Below, in pieces: positions 11,929 through 23,329 of a stretch of DNA of 64,000 nt. This DNA is from Nageia nagi (taxonomy: Eukaryota; Pinophyta). How positions within the stretch are numbered: the first letter of the stretch is position 1; each line of letters begins with the position of its first letter. Location of the stretch: positions 208,568,001 to 208,632,000 of the forward strand of contig JBITNC010000001.1 of assembly GCA_050084985.1 (NCBI GenBank), in the 5' to 3' direction. The notes under the pieces were generated by a model, which ran no database searches, was not told the DNA's origin, and worked only from the letters and a program-made list of their open reading frames with translations. The translations under genes and the position numbers were made by a program.

Positions 11929-13410
11929 TTATTTTAACAATAAAATAAAATGAAAGAAAACTAATGTACACATTTTTTTTAATGTATAGAAGGGTCGAAG
12001 ATGCATGATATTTATAAGTTCATGCTCTTGATTTCCTTCTAAATCTGATAAATGATAAGTTCCTTTACCAAATTTTTTCTTAATGATATATGATCCTAAC
12101 CAATTTGGATCAAACATCTTTTTCTAAGCTATCATTCTATTCATGAAGTTTGTTGATTTTCTTTTAAAACCAAATCACCTATTTTGAACTCATGAATTAG
12201 AGCCCTTTTATCAAAAGCTTATTTTATCCTCTCCTGATAAACATGCATATGCTCTAAAGCATTGATACATTTTTCATCTAAAAGTAATAAATGATCTAAG
12301 TGATTCTGTCTTGCTTCTTTGTCAAAATTTTGCTCACTTAGATTTACTCTAAGGGATGGTATCTCAAGTTCTATGGGTAGGATGGCTTCTGTTTCGTATA
12401 CTAAAGAGAATGGTGTTGCCCCAATAGGAGTGCATACATTGGTATGATAAGCCCATAAGGCTTTTGGTATTTGCATATGCCAATCTCTATGAGAATCATT
12501 TATTATTTTTGCTAAGATGTTTCGAATAGTTTTATTTGTAGCCTCTGCCTGTCCATTGCCTTGTGGATAATATGGAGTGGAAAAAATTTGTTTAATTTTA
12601 TACTTGTCACATATTTGTTTTACATCCTTATTTTTAAAATTTTTTCCATTATCCATAATTAATTGGTCCAGTATGTCGAATCTACATATAATATAATTTT
12701 CTATAAATTTAGCAATTCGTGAACCAGTGGTGGAAGTAATGGGAATAGCCTCTACCCATATAGTAAAATATTCAGTTGCTATAATGATGAACTTGTGTCC
12801 ACTAGAAGATGTAGGTGTAATTTTTCCTATTAAATCTAATGCCCATTTAGAGAATGGCCAAAGTGATTGTATAGGATGTAGTTCTTGAGATGGTTGTGAA
12901 AGTAAATGAGCATATTGTTGACATTTAAAACATTTTTTAACATATTCACAAGAATCTTTTTCCATAGTTGGCCAATAATACCCCATTCGTATTAATCATT
13001 TTACAATTGCAACACCATTAAAATGTCCTCTGTATGTTCCATCATGGGCAGAGGATATAGCCTTTTTAATATCATTCCATTCAAGACATCTGAGTAAAAT
13101 ACCATTAAAATTTCATTGATGCAAGATATCCACTATCAAATAATATTTAGTTGCTTTAATTTTAAAAGCTCGTCATGATGATTTATTAAGGTCTGCAGGA
13201 AGAGTTCCAAATTTTAAAAAATCTATCAATTCTTTGTACCAATTATCTTTATCAGTTACATCAATATTTAATACACTTTTTTCTTCATCATATTCTTGAG
13301 TTTGTTCATTCGTGCATACTTGACTTTCATAGGAACCAAATATGTGATCTACATTTTTGAATTCATGTATCGAAGGATTAGATGATATAAGAGAGAAATC
13401 AACAGTTACT
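11929..13410 (-). pseudogene. Integrase of the Tat-like element
   Basis: Long open core at 12986-12219 (255 codons), extended on both sides past single stops. Order: an N-terminal RNase H-integrase linker (DNWYKELIDFLKFGTLP), a HHCC zinc finger (AHDGTYRGHF ... CFKCQQ), and a catalytic core with LDLIGKITPTSSSGHKFIII and LIMDNGKNF. Next comes YYPQGNGQAEATNKTIRN (with the catalytic Glu), then the GATPFSLVYETEAILP signature and a C-terminal ALIHEFKIGDLVLKE segment. The first catalytic Asp is replaced: the usual ATDYFT reads ATEYFT. The second Asp and the Glu are kept. Integrase joins element DNA to the chromosome; this copy is probably inactive because of the Asp-to-Glu change and flanking stops. 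Confidence 0.92.
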
Positions 13411-14100
13411 TCATCTATAGAAGTATTGGCTATTATTTTGATTTTCATTAACTTCATCTATTTGTTCATTATTTTGATCTTCAATATTATTCTCTTTTAT
13501 TGTAACCATATTTATTGATGGTATATCTGAATATGGAATGATTGATGATTCAGCATTTTTATTTATTTTTTCCTGTATATCACTTGCTAAGCACGAATGA
13601 TTCCAAGGTGGCTCAATATTATTAATAAAGAGCATTTTGACCCCTTCTAAGACATCCATTTCACTTAATTGTTCTTCTCTTGTATCAATAATTTCTTGTA
13701 CTATGGATTCTTTCTCTAAAATTTCTTCATTGTAATCCAAATTCTCTTTTCCTAAATTTCCTAATTTAGCAAGATTGTTATATTCATTTTGATAACCTAA
13801 TCCCCTTTTATCAGTGGGATCTTGGTATTATAATTCAATTATTTCTCATGGACCCTATTCATATCGACCCAATCCTCATCCTTGCCAATTACATTTGTTA
13901 AAATAGTTTAAGACAAATGTTCTTGAACATGGTGATAAATATTTCATATCATTATTAAAATTTCCTTCATATGTTTGATTAGATATTGTTGACACAGGAT
14001 CTACTATTCTTACATAGATAAACATTGTCTGATTAGGTACTTCTTCTAAAGGTACTATTTTTCCAATTACACTAGGTGATTCAGATACTTTACCTACTTC
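13411..14100 (-). pseudogene. Linker region where RT-RNase H should be
   Basis: Minus-strand frame with an open part at 13740-13411. The upstream part reads NWQGWGLGRYEQGP and KRGLGYQ, the glycine-rich 'GLG..GLGY' motif that precedes RT in Tat-group pol. An Asp/Glu/Asn-rich segment with no fold follows, then the RNase H-integrase linker begins. No RT (no Y-[VL]-D-D block) and no RNase H blocks occur, and there is no space for them. I infer an internal deletion inherited from the source copy or made in this one. Confidence 0.75.
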
Positions 14101-14957
14101 TTATGATGAAGGTATATTAAATACCACATCATCTACGTCATATTCTCCCATCCCTAAATCCATTAATTTAATTTTTACTAGATATATATTAGATGAGTCA
14201 TTATTAGATGTAGTATTTACTTGTTTTGATGAAGAAGCTCCATATTTTTCATCTAAAGTTTTAGCAACCTTTTCCCAAGTATCTTTATCTTGTATAGCTA
14301 TGTCATTTTTTCCTTTTATGACTTCAGATTGATTCATATTTTTGTTCATTAATATGGTTGATAAATTAGGAGATGGTAATGTCACTTTATTCAGATCAAT
14401 AATTAAATAACAATGTGAATAAGGATCTAGATCTTTCAACACATAATGAACTTTACCTTTATAGATGTATTTTAAACATCCATGATAAGTTGATGGAACA
14501 ATTGCATTTCTCTAATCCATGGACATCCTAAAAGGATGTTGTATTGTAAAATATTTCCTTCAATTATATGTAATAAAGTTTGAATGGTTTTAGCCCCTAC
14601 TATAATCGATAACACTATTGATCCCAAAGTTGAACACACTGCATCATTAAATACCCTAATTTGTAAAGAAGGAGCTAAGATAAGTGAATCTGATAAATTC
14701 AAATTTTTGTATGCAACATCTAAAATTATATTTATAGCTAAACCTTCATCTATAAGAATTCTTTTAAATAATTTCCCATCTACTTTACCCATTATATGTA
14801 AAGGTGGATCAAGTCTGCCTGGTCCATCATTATTTAATTTTTCTTGTTCGTAGAAGGTGATACTAGGTTGTTGAGATATCTTCAAACTTTCAACTATTGA
14901 AATAAAATTATCAAGGTTACTAACATCTACTTGAATTTCTTGTAGAATTTGATTCAT
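14101..14957 (-). pseudogene. Protease of the Tat-like element
   Basis: Two open segments (14957-14472 and 14442-14101). The first contains KLFKRILIDEGLAINIILDV, corresponding to the retropepsin 'L.D.GS..N' active-site region with DEG in place of the usual D-[TSN]-G. Then comes ILLGCPWIREM, corresponding to the 'LLGRPWLH' signature of this lineage. It would process the polyprotein. The substituted active site and a stop at 14470 argue against function. Confidence 0.8.
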
Positions 14958-15268
14958 AGCTTCGCTATAACTCTCATACTATTGTAATAATTCAAATAAG
15001 GTCATCTTAATTGGAGACATTTTTAATTATTGTTGAAGAACACCTTTTATCGAAACTTTAGGTTGTTGTGGAGGAGGTATAGGTTGTATATTAATTGGGT
15101 TTGATATTGATTGATTTTTTTATATATTATCCTATTTATTCTGATATTGTTGTGCTCATGTAGCTATACCAATCATATGTATTGAATATCTATAGTTCCT
15201 ATAAATGGTATATCCTTATTATTCCATGTATAGTTCATTTGGTTTGGGATAATTGCCACATTGTTAGC

Positions 15269-17826
15269 CTAATGTGGAGGTAAGGGGTTTTGATATATCC
15301 CTAAATTTTGATTTGAAGGCACAACAAGATTATCCACATCTATTTTTCGACTATTTATCAAGTCTTGAATTTTATGTTGTAAAGTTTGACATTTATTTGT
15401 ATTATGTCCTTTTTGCCTATGATAAGCACAAAATTCATTCTCCTTATACCATTTGCTTCCTTTAGCATTAGGATTTTTTGGTTTTATATCAGGTAATTTA
15501 ATCATACCATTATCACATAATTTTTTAAGTATTTCGACTAATGGTTCTGATAATGGGGTGAATTTTCTTTTAGGCTTAGGTTCAACATTTTCTTCAATTT
15601 TTGAAGCTTGACCAGAATTTTCTGTCATAGCTATTTGATTATTTTATGGTTGTTTACTAATATTTTCATGTTGATTACCCTTTTTGTATTCTTTTTTCTT
15701 AAGCTTTAGTTCTCCATCTTGAATTTTAACTCTTTCTATAACTACTGCCTAAGCAATAGCTTCTTCAAAAGTTCTATGTTGTGAATTTGGAGAACACTGG
15801 CTATTGGTCTTAAATAACTTTGACTAAATAATTTAACCAATTCTTCTTATGGTATTGTATAAGGCATACTAGTGAGTACAACCCACCATCTTGAGATGTA
15901 ATCTTGTATAGTCTCATCAGGAAACTATTGTAATATTGTAAGATCAGTAATTGAAGATCTTTCTTTAATATTGATTCTAAAATGTTCTAGAAATTGATTA
16001 GCCAATTGTTTGAATGTATATAAACTATGTATGGGTAAACTATTATACCAATCTAAAGCTTGGCCTGCAAGTCTCATAGGAAATATACGTAACATTAATG
16101 AGTCATCCTTAGCTATCTGATAAATAGAAAATGTAAATTTTCTCAAATGTTCTTTGGGGTCTTCTCTTCCCTTAAATGATTCTATTTTAGGAAATTCAAA
16201 CCTATATGGTAGTTTCTTTTTTGGGACACTTGGATGAATAGGTTCATTGCAAATGTTCTTATAATTTAACTTTTGAAGTCCTTGAACATTCATTTCTTGA
16301 TTTATAAAATCCTTCATAAAGTATTCTAATTCTTTATCAGTTCTATGACCTTGAGTGTGTCTATGATATCTTCGAGTATTCAAATCCTTTTCCGAAATTG
16401 ATCTTGAAGTGTAAGACTCATAGTCAGAAGGAAACTTTGATGGTGGTGGAGGTAATATTTTAAGAGGTGAATGATGTCACAAAATAAGGGTTTTAGGAGG
16501 TTTCTAGGATATACCTTTTCCATATAGCTCTTTTCCTTTGTAATCGGGTTATTTTGTTTGATTTTGGGTTTGTTCAACCCAACTTTTAATGGAATCTTGC
16601 TTTTGTTTATCATATAATTTTTGAAGTTCTAGTTCTTTATCCATTTCCTTTTATAATAAAATGGCTATCTCTTTATCCATCACTTCTTGTTTGTCTAAGT
16701 AAGGATCTCGATATCTTTGTATTTGACTTCCTTTAGGAGTTTCAGGTTTCAAATTTTTTATTTTTTGATATTCATCCCACTATCTTTGTTTTTTTTTCTC
16801 CATACGTAGATATTGTTCCTTTCTTATTTTTTCATTCTCTAATTCTTTAAGTTGTAATTCTTGTAAATGAAGTTGAATCTCATGTTCTTTATGAAGTCTT
16901 TTCTTTTCTTATTCTAGGAACTCATTTCTTTCTTTGTTTTCTTGTTCTTGTTCTATGAATTTCCTTTTATCTCTAAGAAGTTTATCTTCCATTTCTTTTA
17001 ATTTATTCTCTTATTCTTGAATTTTAATGAATTCATTAACTTTTCTATTTTCTTCCTTTAGAAGATATTGCATCTCTGCGGCCTTTTTAATATCATTAGC
17101 ATATATTTTCATGAATTTTTGACCAACTTTTGTTTTACATAATTGTCATTCTTTTAGTTCTTCATAAGAAGGTATCTCTTCTATTTCGTACTTAGATGTC
17201 CTTCTATGTAATCCTCCATTTGAAGAATAAGATTTCTCTATTTGGTTCATTGAAGGAGCTCTTTGAGATAAATTACTTGTATGTATTGATACTTCATTTT
17301 TTCCTAATTCAAGATATTTATGAGAAAAAGAAGATCCCTCTTTTTGGATTAAAGAACTAACTTTTCAGCCATCTGATAATAGATGTATGACTCTTTCATA
17401 TTTAACTTTATATGGCTCAGTCTCTGGTACCGCTATGGTTTTGGCCCGAGATTTATCCTCATCAATTTCTAAGTTATCACACCTATGATTTAGTTTTTTG
17501 ACATCTCCTGGTAAATTAGAAGATGTCTTAGGAATAGTCCTATAATTAGCTAGATGATAATGAATTTCAATTAACTCTTCATCTAACACTTGCATTCTAG
17601 CCTTGGTAATAGGATCATCTATACTTTGTCTTTGCAATCTAGATGGATCATAACCCCAATCCTAATCTTTACTTTCATAATGAACTACCCGTGGATCTGA
17701 TTCATCTAAAGGAGGTGGCCTCCTAATCAAATACTCTATCAGATCCATATTATCTGGATCTATTTCTTGTATTTCAAATGGGTGTTATCGCATTTTCTTA
17801 GCGATCATACTTCTAGTTTGAACCAT
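15269..17826 (-). pseudogene. Gag of the Tat-like element with long coiled-coil N-terminus
   Basis: Start MVQTRSMIAKKM at 17826 (stop soon after). Three parts are seen. The first, about 17640-16600, contains a very charged, probably coiled-coil segment (KKRLHKEHEIQLHLQEL, KELENEKIRKEQYLRME). The second is the conserved retrotransposon gag core at 16383-15925: FPKIESFKGREDPKEHLRKF, then LRIFPMRLAGQALDWYNSLP and FKQLANQFLEHF. The third is a Tat-type finger CAYHRQKGHNTNKCQTL near 15450-15400 (C-x2-H-x4-H-x4-C), which binds RNA. It has about eight stops, mostly explicable as C-to-T changes. The long N-terminal coiled coil makes it larger than a typical gag. Confidence 0.88.
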
Positions 17827-18510
17827 TTTATTTTAGATATTATAAATAAACATCGTAAAAAAGAAACTCTATTTTTATCTTTTATATTATGTTTTCAAGA
17901 AAACAATTTAATGCACAAACATCCTATATGCAAACTTACTATTATTGATGTGATTATCTTCTTAACTTTTTCACATATTTTTAATGTCTGAGTTAAATGA
18001 ACGATATGAGTTGTTTATTTTTAATCTTTTTAATTTTCCTAGTTTATTTTGACTAGTCAAGTGTTAAACAAGGTAGGTTGGGTAATCCTAATTAATGTTT
18101 GCAAGTTTTTATGGCTTTTGGCTTCATTCTAGATGAGTCTCTTTTTTGAATCCTACCTAAAGGAAAGTTACCTTGGTCATTACCTCCAAGTGTAACTGGC
18201 TCTATGGCTTCAAGTGTGTTATGTCGATGGGTATAAAGAAGTAAGAATTAACAGTTGGTAGTGACATCCAACTTGTTAATGTTCAATTATTCCTTTAAGG
18301 CCTTATGAAATGCATTTAAACAAGTAAAGTACATTTATGCATACTACCCTCCCAAACATTCATGTCCATTCACTTATCTTATTTTAACGTGATACAATCA
18401 AAAGTTTATTTTAAGTGAATCTTGAACTTAATGAACCCCATTGTTCTTTTTTAATTATAATGTGATTCATTATCCAACCTCTTAATGATGTTCATTAACT
18501 CCTTCTAGCT

Positions 18511-19180
18511 GTGGAAGTATTATATGTGATATATTTCCTCTTCTTACTAGTCACATATCTCTTCGACCTCCAATGGAGTGGTAAGAGCAGACTTAGTAAA
18601 AAGCCATTAAGTGTAGATAAATTAATTAAGTGAGGTTCAATTACTCCTCCAAGAGTCACATATCCCTTCGACCTCCAATGGAGTGGTAAGGGCAGACATC
18701 TTTAAGAGTGTTAATATGAAGTATGTTTCCAAATAAAATGTGAATAAATTTTACCTCTTTCACTTAACTTATTTCTAATCACTTAAGATCGCTTAAAGCA
18801 CAAAAGTGAGAGCATACTTTGTTAAGTGAAAGTACTTAGTGTATTCAAATCCCTCCAATTCATTAACCTTTTAATATGATTTATACTACCCAAAACTTGA
18901 TTTATTTTCCTTAAGTTCATTCCTTTTAATGTGATTCATTTACTCCTTCCAATTGTGGAAGTATTATGTGTAGTAAATTAGCTCCTCTTACTTGTCACAT
19001 ATCCCTTCGACCTCTAATGGAGTGGTAAGGGAAAACTTGGTAAGAGGTCATTATATGTGGATAAATTAACCAAATTAATGATAGTGTGAATGTGAAAGAA
19101 AAAAAGAATTAATTACTCCTTCTTATCAGGTCTATTCTGGTCACCTTAGATCACACGAAGCGCAAAGGGAGAGCATAAGT
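18511..19180. repeat. Leader repeat array with TCGACCTCYAATGGAGTGG core
   Basis: The word TTCGACCTCCAATGGAGTGG occurs near 18561, 18665 and (as CTCTAATGG) 19005, each preceded by TCACATATC and followed by TAAG. A larger repeat of about 450 bases joins 18511-18820 and 18955-19175. It includes TGGAAGTATTAT before the core and AGATC..CGAAGC/TTAAAGC.CAAA.G.GAGAGCATA after it. CpG survives here, unlike most of the window. Function unknown; packaging or regulatory roles are possible. Confidence 0.75.
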
Positions 19181-19429
19181 AGATAAAATAAAAAGTATTA
19201 ATGTGTACGTACCCTTCACCCAAAATATGAAAATAAATACATAACATTTTACATAAAATAAATTAATAAAAAATATGCATTTAATCTTTTCTACCCATTC
19301 TTATATGCATTTTAGGAAAAGGAATCACATTCAAAAGTATCCTTCCATTTTAACAATATATGATATATTTTATTTATTTATTTTTTTTAGAAATAATAAA
19401 AAGAGACAAAATGACCTAAAGTATGAGTT

Positions 19430-19595
19430 GCCGATGTTTAAACAGAGATTGCTGGCATTTATTCTGAGTCACTGACATTTGATTCCAATCGCTGGCATTT
19501 ATAATGAAATTACCGACGTTTAGTCTAGATTACTATGTAAATCATTGGCATTCCTTTTGAGTCACTGACATCGGATTCCAATCGTTGGTGTTTCT
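19430..19595. repeat. Short degenerate repeats of a CACTGGCATTT-type word
   Basis: Alternating copies of GCTGGCATTT, CACTGACATTT, CCGATGTTT and CCGACGTTT, with a duplication of GAGTCACTGACAT...GATTCCAATCG (19468-19490 and 19560-19582). Relatives are in the hairpin at 6709-6744 and near 6240-6310, the other end of the internal region. Confidence 0.65.
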
Positions 19596-19727
19596 CCAAT
19601 AGATTTCCTAAAAAGTAAAGAATGCAAAATTTAAAGTTAGTATATGGAGAAATTCAAATAAACTAGATAATAGAAAGGTAAAACCATTTTTAACATAAAC
19701 AAAAAACCTCCCTATCAATAACAGAAG

Positions 19728-19746
19728 GGCCCTCCTTCTAGCACCA
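19728..19746 (-). promoter_or_regulatory. Primer-binding site of the Tat-like element
   Basis: Minus strand reads TGGTGCTAGAAGGAGGGCC, starting three bases after the LTR end. TGG is complementary to the CCA tail of a tRNA. I do not assign the tRNA. Confidence 0.75.
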
Positions 19747-19749
19747 GAA

Positions 19750-20595
19750 TGTTGCAGTGAAAATAGAGCTAGAATGTAGAATAACATGAAATACAATTAT
19801 TCTTAAATTTTCACTGAACCTCAAATTATGTAAAATAGGTAGAAAATGTTGTAATTATAAATTGATATTGATTTTCAGCTCAAACTATAATTCACCCTTA
19901 TAAGGGACTTTTATAAATGCCATTTGCCAAAATGAAGGTATTAGATCTTCATTGTTTTTGATTTGCTTGCTTCTCTCCTTGATATGGACAACCTATAAAT
20001 CCTACACACATGCAAAAGACAATAACATCAAAGCATCTATGTATGACATGTATTAAATTGAAACTAGCATAAAATAATAAAAGGTATGAGCTCACAAGAT
20101 TTTGGAAGCATTACCCTACTTCAAAAATGGGTCAAGATCCATTCTATTGCTTTGTATTGGCTTGTATTTATAGATTTTGGGTGAGATGTTCCAAGGTTGG
20201 TAAGGGGAAGTGAAAAGCCACCATAGGTTGTAACTGACCCCCTCTATCCACATCATCTTGGAAGAATGAAACATTTCAACTTTCTCTCACTATTTTGGTT
20301 TCTTGTTCAACTGTTACAGAGTCACTGATGATTACTAGGTGGACATCGGTGATCATCTCAAAATCTCGATGACTATTTTGGGTCACTGGTGACTAGTTCT
20401 TAATTTTGTAACAATATTAAAATGACCACCAAATAGCCAATTTTACCTAAAAGAGTCATGTGACCACTTGTTTTGCATGTACTTGATGAGAGCTATCCAA
20501 TAATATGGTTTTTTAAACCTATTTTATATTGTTCCGAAGAGTTATGATTGCTTCATTGTTTACTAGTTAAAAAGGGATATTTTTAGGTGTCTACA
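19750..20595 (-). repeat. 5' LTR of the Tat-like element
   Basis: 846 bp; on the minus strand it starts TGTAGACACC and ends CACTGCAACA, giving proper TG...CA ends. It should hold the promoter for the gag-pol transcript, but I do not assign a TATA box in such AT-rich DNA. Confidence 0.92.
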
Positions 20596-20600
20596 AAAAG
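20596..20600. repeat. Target-site duplication AAAAG, right
   Basis: AAAAG directly after the LTR edge GTGTCTACA, matching 4899-4903. Beyond it the interrupted X_A sequence resumes. Confidence 0.85.
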
Positions 20601-21334
20601 AAGTCAATTGGAAGAAATCAACCACAATAAACCCTTATGTAGTACTATTGATTTTAGAAGGAATATATAAAGAATAAATGAATTATAATACATAGGTTTT
20701 AGAAGATGAGATAAAAATATGGAAGTTATGGAAGGGGAAGATGGAGAGAAAATAAGGAGGGTGATAAAAAAGTGATGAATACATATAATCAAGTAACAAT
20801 AATATAATAAGAAGAAGGCCAAGATGGAATCCCATCAAAAAATATACTAAACTCTAGAAAAAATAGAAAATGTTGGACATAGACATGTAGGGAGACCATA
20901 CCAAGGAGATACTAGAGATAAATAAACTAAAGAGGATATATCAAATGTAAATTAATTAAATCTTCATCAAATAAATAAATCTCAACCCACCTTTGGGCTA
21001 AATAAAGGATTTCTTGATTAGAATATTCCAATAATAAGGAGGTAGTTGGGTTGTATCTCAACTATGATTCAAATGTACTTTGACTACAATTTGATGATTT
21101 TTTATTAATACAATTTGTATAGTAGGTTGCATTTGGGATACCAATAGGTTATAGCTAGGTAGCATTTGAACTTATTTTGTTAATAGTTTTTTTTTGTAAA
21201 TTTTATTAGCTACCACTAGGTATAGTTGAGTAGTAATTTCCTATTTTGGAAACCATTTTGTGATCAATTTGTTTTGGGATCTAGAAAAACCCCTCACTAC
21301 TTTTGATAATATAATTTATCCTTATTATCAAAAT
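20601..21334 (+). repeat. Distal part of X_A after the Tat-like insertion
   Basis: Continues X_A with AAGTCAATTGGAAGAAATCA, which corresponds on the opposite strand to uninterrupted X_B sequence at about 35560-35640. That paralogue serves as the empty site for the Tat-like insertion. No domain is readable here. It ends in the terminal hairpin at 21301-21333. Confidence 0.75.
21301..21333 (+). other. 3'-terminal hairpin of X_A
   Basis: Perfect 11-bp arms TTTTGATAATA (21301-21311) and TATTATCAAAA (21323-21333) with an 11-base loop. The same hairpin ends X_B (34908-34940, opposite orientation). It replaces the poly(A) tail expected of a plant L1 element and may be the structure recognised for target-primed reverse transcription. 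Confidence 0.7.
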
Positions 21335-21347
21335 CTTATCTAGATAT

Positions 21348-22760
21348 ATTTTGCTAGAATCAAATATATAAGCATTGTCTTAAAAAATCAAGAATGCTAC
21401 TACCTTCTCCCTAATTTCTTCTACATATATCTTAGCATTTCCACAAATGCTCATAACCATATTTTCCCATCATATTTTTCCTTATTATCCATTATATTGA
21501 TTCATGATGTCTCTTAAAAGATGTAAAAAAAGGAAAAAAGGCATGTTATGTAAATCCTTATGTTGTTTGTCCCAGATACAAATGAAGGAAAGGATTTGGA
21601 AGGATACATGCAATGTTTACATATCTTTTCAACATATTGAAAAATTAATTAATATGTAAAATTATACATATTTTTCTTAACCTTTTCTTATATATATTAC
21701 ACTAATTCCCCCCATTCTTCCATACCTTTCAACTTCTTCCCTGCAACCTTCAACTTCATCATTATATCTCTCACAATCTCTTTGCAATATACCAATATTG
21801 TAAAGAAGTAGTTCAAAGGAAAAATCATCAAGCAAAAAGGTATCAATAATGATAGTTATCTATCATTTTAAATATTTCTAAATATGATAAAATGAAGAAA
21901 AATGTATAAAGGTAATTAGATATATATAGTCCAAAAACATTCACATGGTGATAAGTTAATGATAGATAAAAGCATAATAGAGAAAAAATCATACTTGATA
22001 TTGGCCAAAAGATATAGAATGATAAAGGATAAAAAAATAGTAAAGATGACTAACCATATTAAAAGGATATATTTATTCATAAATCATGATCTATAATGAT
22101 ATATTTAATATAGAAAAATATTCCCATATCATAAATACTACAAAGGGAGGAGGTGATAAGGAGTAAAAGATCTTCTCATCATTCACCTATTTGCTAGCCA
22201 AATTTATTATCTAGATTCCTTTGTATTTCTTTAGTTTTCCTCCCATATTAATCTTTATCATATAATATATATATATTCTACATTAAATCATTTTTATGAT
22301 ATATAAAGTCATTTCTTGGCCACTACAACCATGTCCTAACACCACAACAAAGTCATTATCTAGTTTATTGCAAGATTTTATCCATGAAGTTGTTAATAGT
22401 TTTAGCTAATGGTTTTATTACTCAAAGTTTTGCTATATTATTTAATCATAATGTTATTATTTTAATTTTACTATTATTTATGTGAAAATGAGTTAGACTC
22501 ATTTAATATTAAATTGAAATACAATGGAATCTCCTTTAGCTCATATATTTATTATTTATGAATGAATTTCATTATCTACTATAGCCCTAAAATATTTGAA
22601 TATTGTAGTAGTGTATTCCTCCTAAATGTATAGTATTTATTATTACATTATTTGAATGAGAGATGTTTAATATTTATTATATGTATTTATTTCATCTATA
22701 AGACTCCTACCTAATGGAACTAGGCAACAATCCTTATGTGATTGAATAGGTGAGCCAATA
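21348..22760. repeat. Left long repeat of U, second part
   Basis: Resumes the U repeat after X_A. 21348-21850 matches 37155-37660 and 21860-22760 matches 59283-60184, all in the same orientation. The site TAGTTATCTATC at 21853 is the uninterrupted form of the place where element F was inserted in the other copy (37663-37667 and 59278-59282). No coding sequence is visible. Confidence 0.75.
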
Positions 22761-23329
22761 GTGACTACTCATTCTCTTTATTATAATTATTACTATAATT
22801 TAATTTATAGGTACTTAGAACATAAATCTCATGAAAGACTATAATAGGGTTACATTTCTAAACTATCATTTCATATCTTTAGATCTCAAATCCTAGTAGG
22901 GTAATCTATTATTTTCCTAAAAAGGAGGCTATTATCGGATGATGTTATACATCCATTAGCACTAGTGAAAGTTAATAATTATTAAAATTAATTAAATCTT
23001 AAAATTAAAGGGGTTTTAGCTTTTTTCATGATAATTTTTGGTGTCATTATCAAGAAAGGAATTTTTGGCAATTCAAGTGTTTGAAGATATATCCATAGAT
23101 TTGTATACCATTTCAAACAACTTATATGATCATTATCATAATTTTCATCATTGATAGTATTATTGACTATGTTTACCTCATATTTAAATATTAGCTAAAC
23201 ATTTATCTAATCATTGTCCTTTGATAACCTTTATCATTTGAAATTCTACACAATATTAAAGTAACTTGGTCATCCATATTGTTGGTCTCCCTAATATTTT
23301 AGTTTATGTTAATACATCCTTTATTGTGA
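22761..23329. other. Interior of U next to the left repeat
   Basis: AT-rich, no domain. It begins TAGTGACTACTC right after the repeat, weakly like a decayed PBS on the plus strand (compare TGGTGACC of element E). I do not rely on this. Confidence 0.3.

Larger units (their letters stand above)
17827..19727 (-). other. Untranslated leader of the Tat-like element
   Basis: Between PBS and gag start, with no conserved coding sequence. It is rich in internal repeats (annotated separately at 18511-19180 and 19430-19595). A long repeat-containing leader is usual in this group. Confidence 0.6.
4904..20595 (-). mobile_element. Tat-like Ty3/gypsy LTR retrotransposon lacking RT-RNase H
   Basis: A 15.7 kb element on the minus strand. 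It has 5-bp target-site duplications AAAAG at 4899-4903 and 20596-20600, LTRs of 840 and 846 bp, a PBS next to the 5' LTR (right) and a PPT next to the 3' LTR (left). Minus-strand order is leader, gag, protease, a short linker, integrase, ORF3 of unknown function, then a PMD gene on the opposite strand. Only about 300 bases between protease-linker and integrase frames are unassigned, so RT and RNase H (about 1.5-2 kb) are absent. The gag finger, the GLGY-type linker motif and the large 3' region with extra ORFs are characters of the plant Tat/Ogre group. The LTRs are close in sequence, making it much younger than U. Confidence 0.93.
3814..21334 (+). mobile_element. Non-LTR-like element X_A (DUF4283/zinc-knuckle ORF only)
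   Basis: A 1.8 kb element once the inserted Tat-like element (4904-20595 plus one 5-bp duplication) is removed. It starts near GATAGGGTTTATGAGC and ends in a hairpin TTTTGATAATA / TATTATCAAAA (21301-21333) with no poly(A) tail. Flanking imperfect direct repeats CTTAGCTAAAGATAT (3799-3813) and CTTATCTAGATAT (21335-21347) look like a decayed target-site duplication of a length typical of non-LTR retrotransposition. The second copy X_B has nearly the same start, end and length, so this is a defined family rather than a random truncation. Only an L1 ORF1-like protein is visible; there is no endonuclease or RT. Confidence 0.7.

Noticed and set aside
14584-14853. Plus-strand open frame across the protease
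   Set aside because: Shadow of the minus-strand protease frame with no domain.
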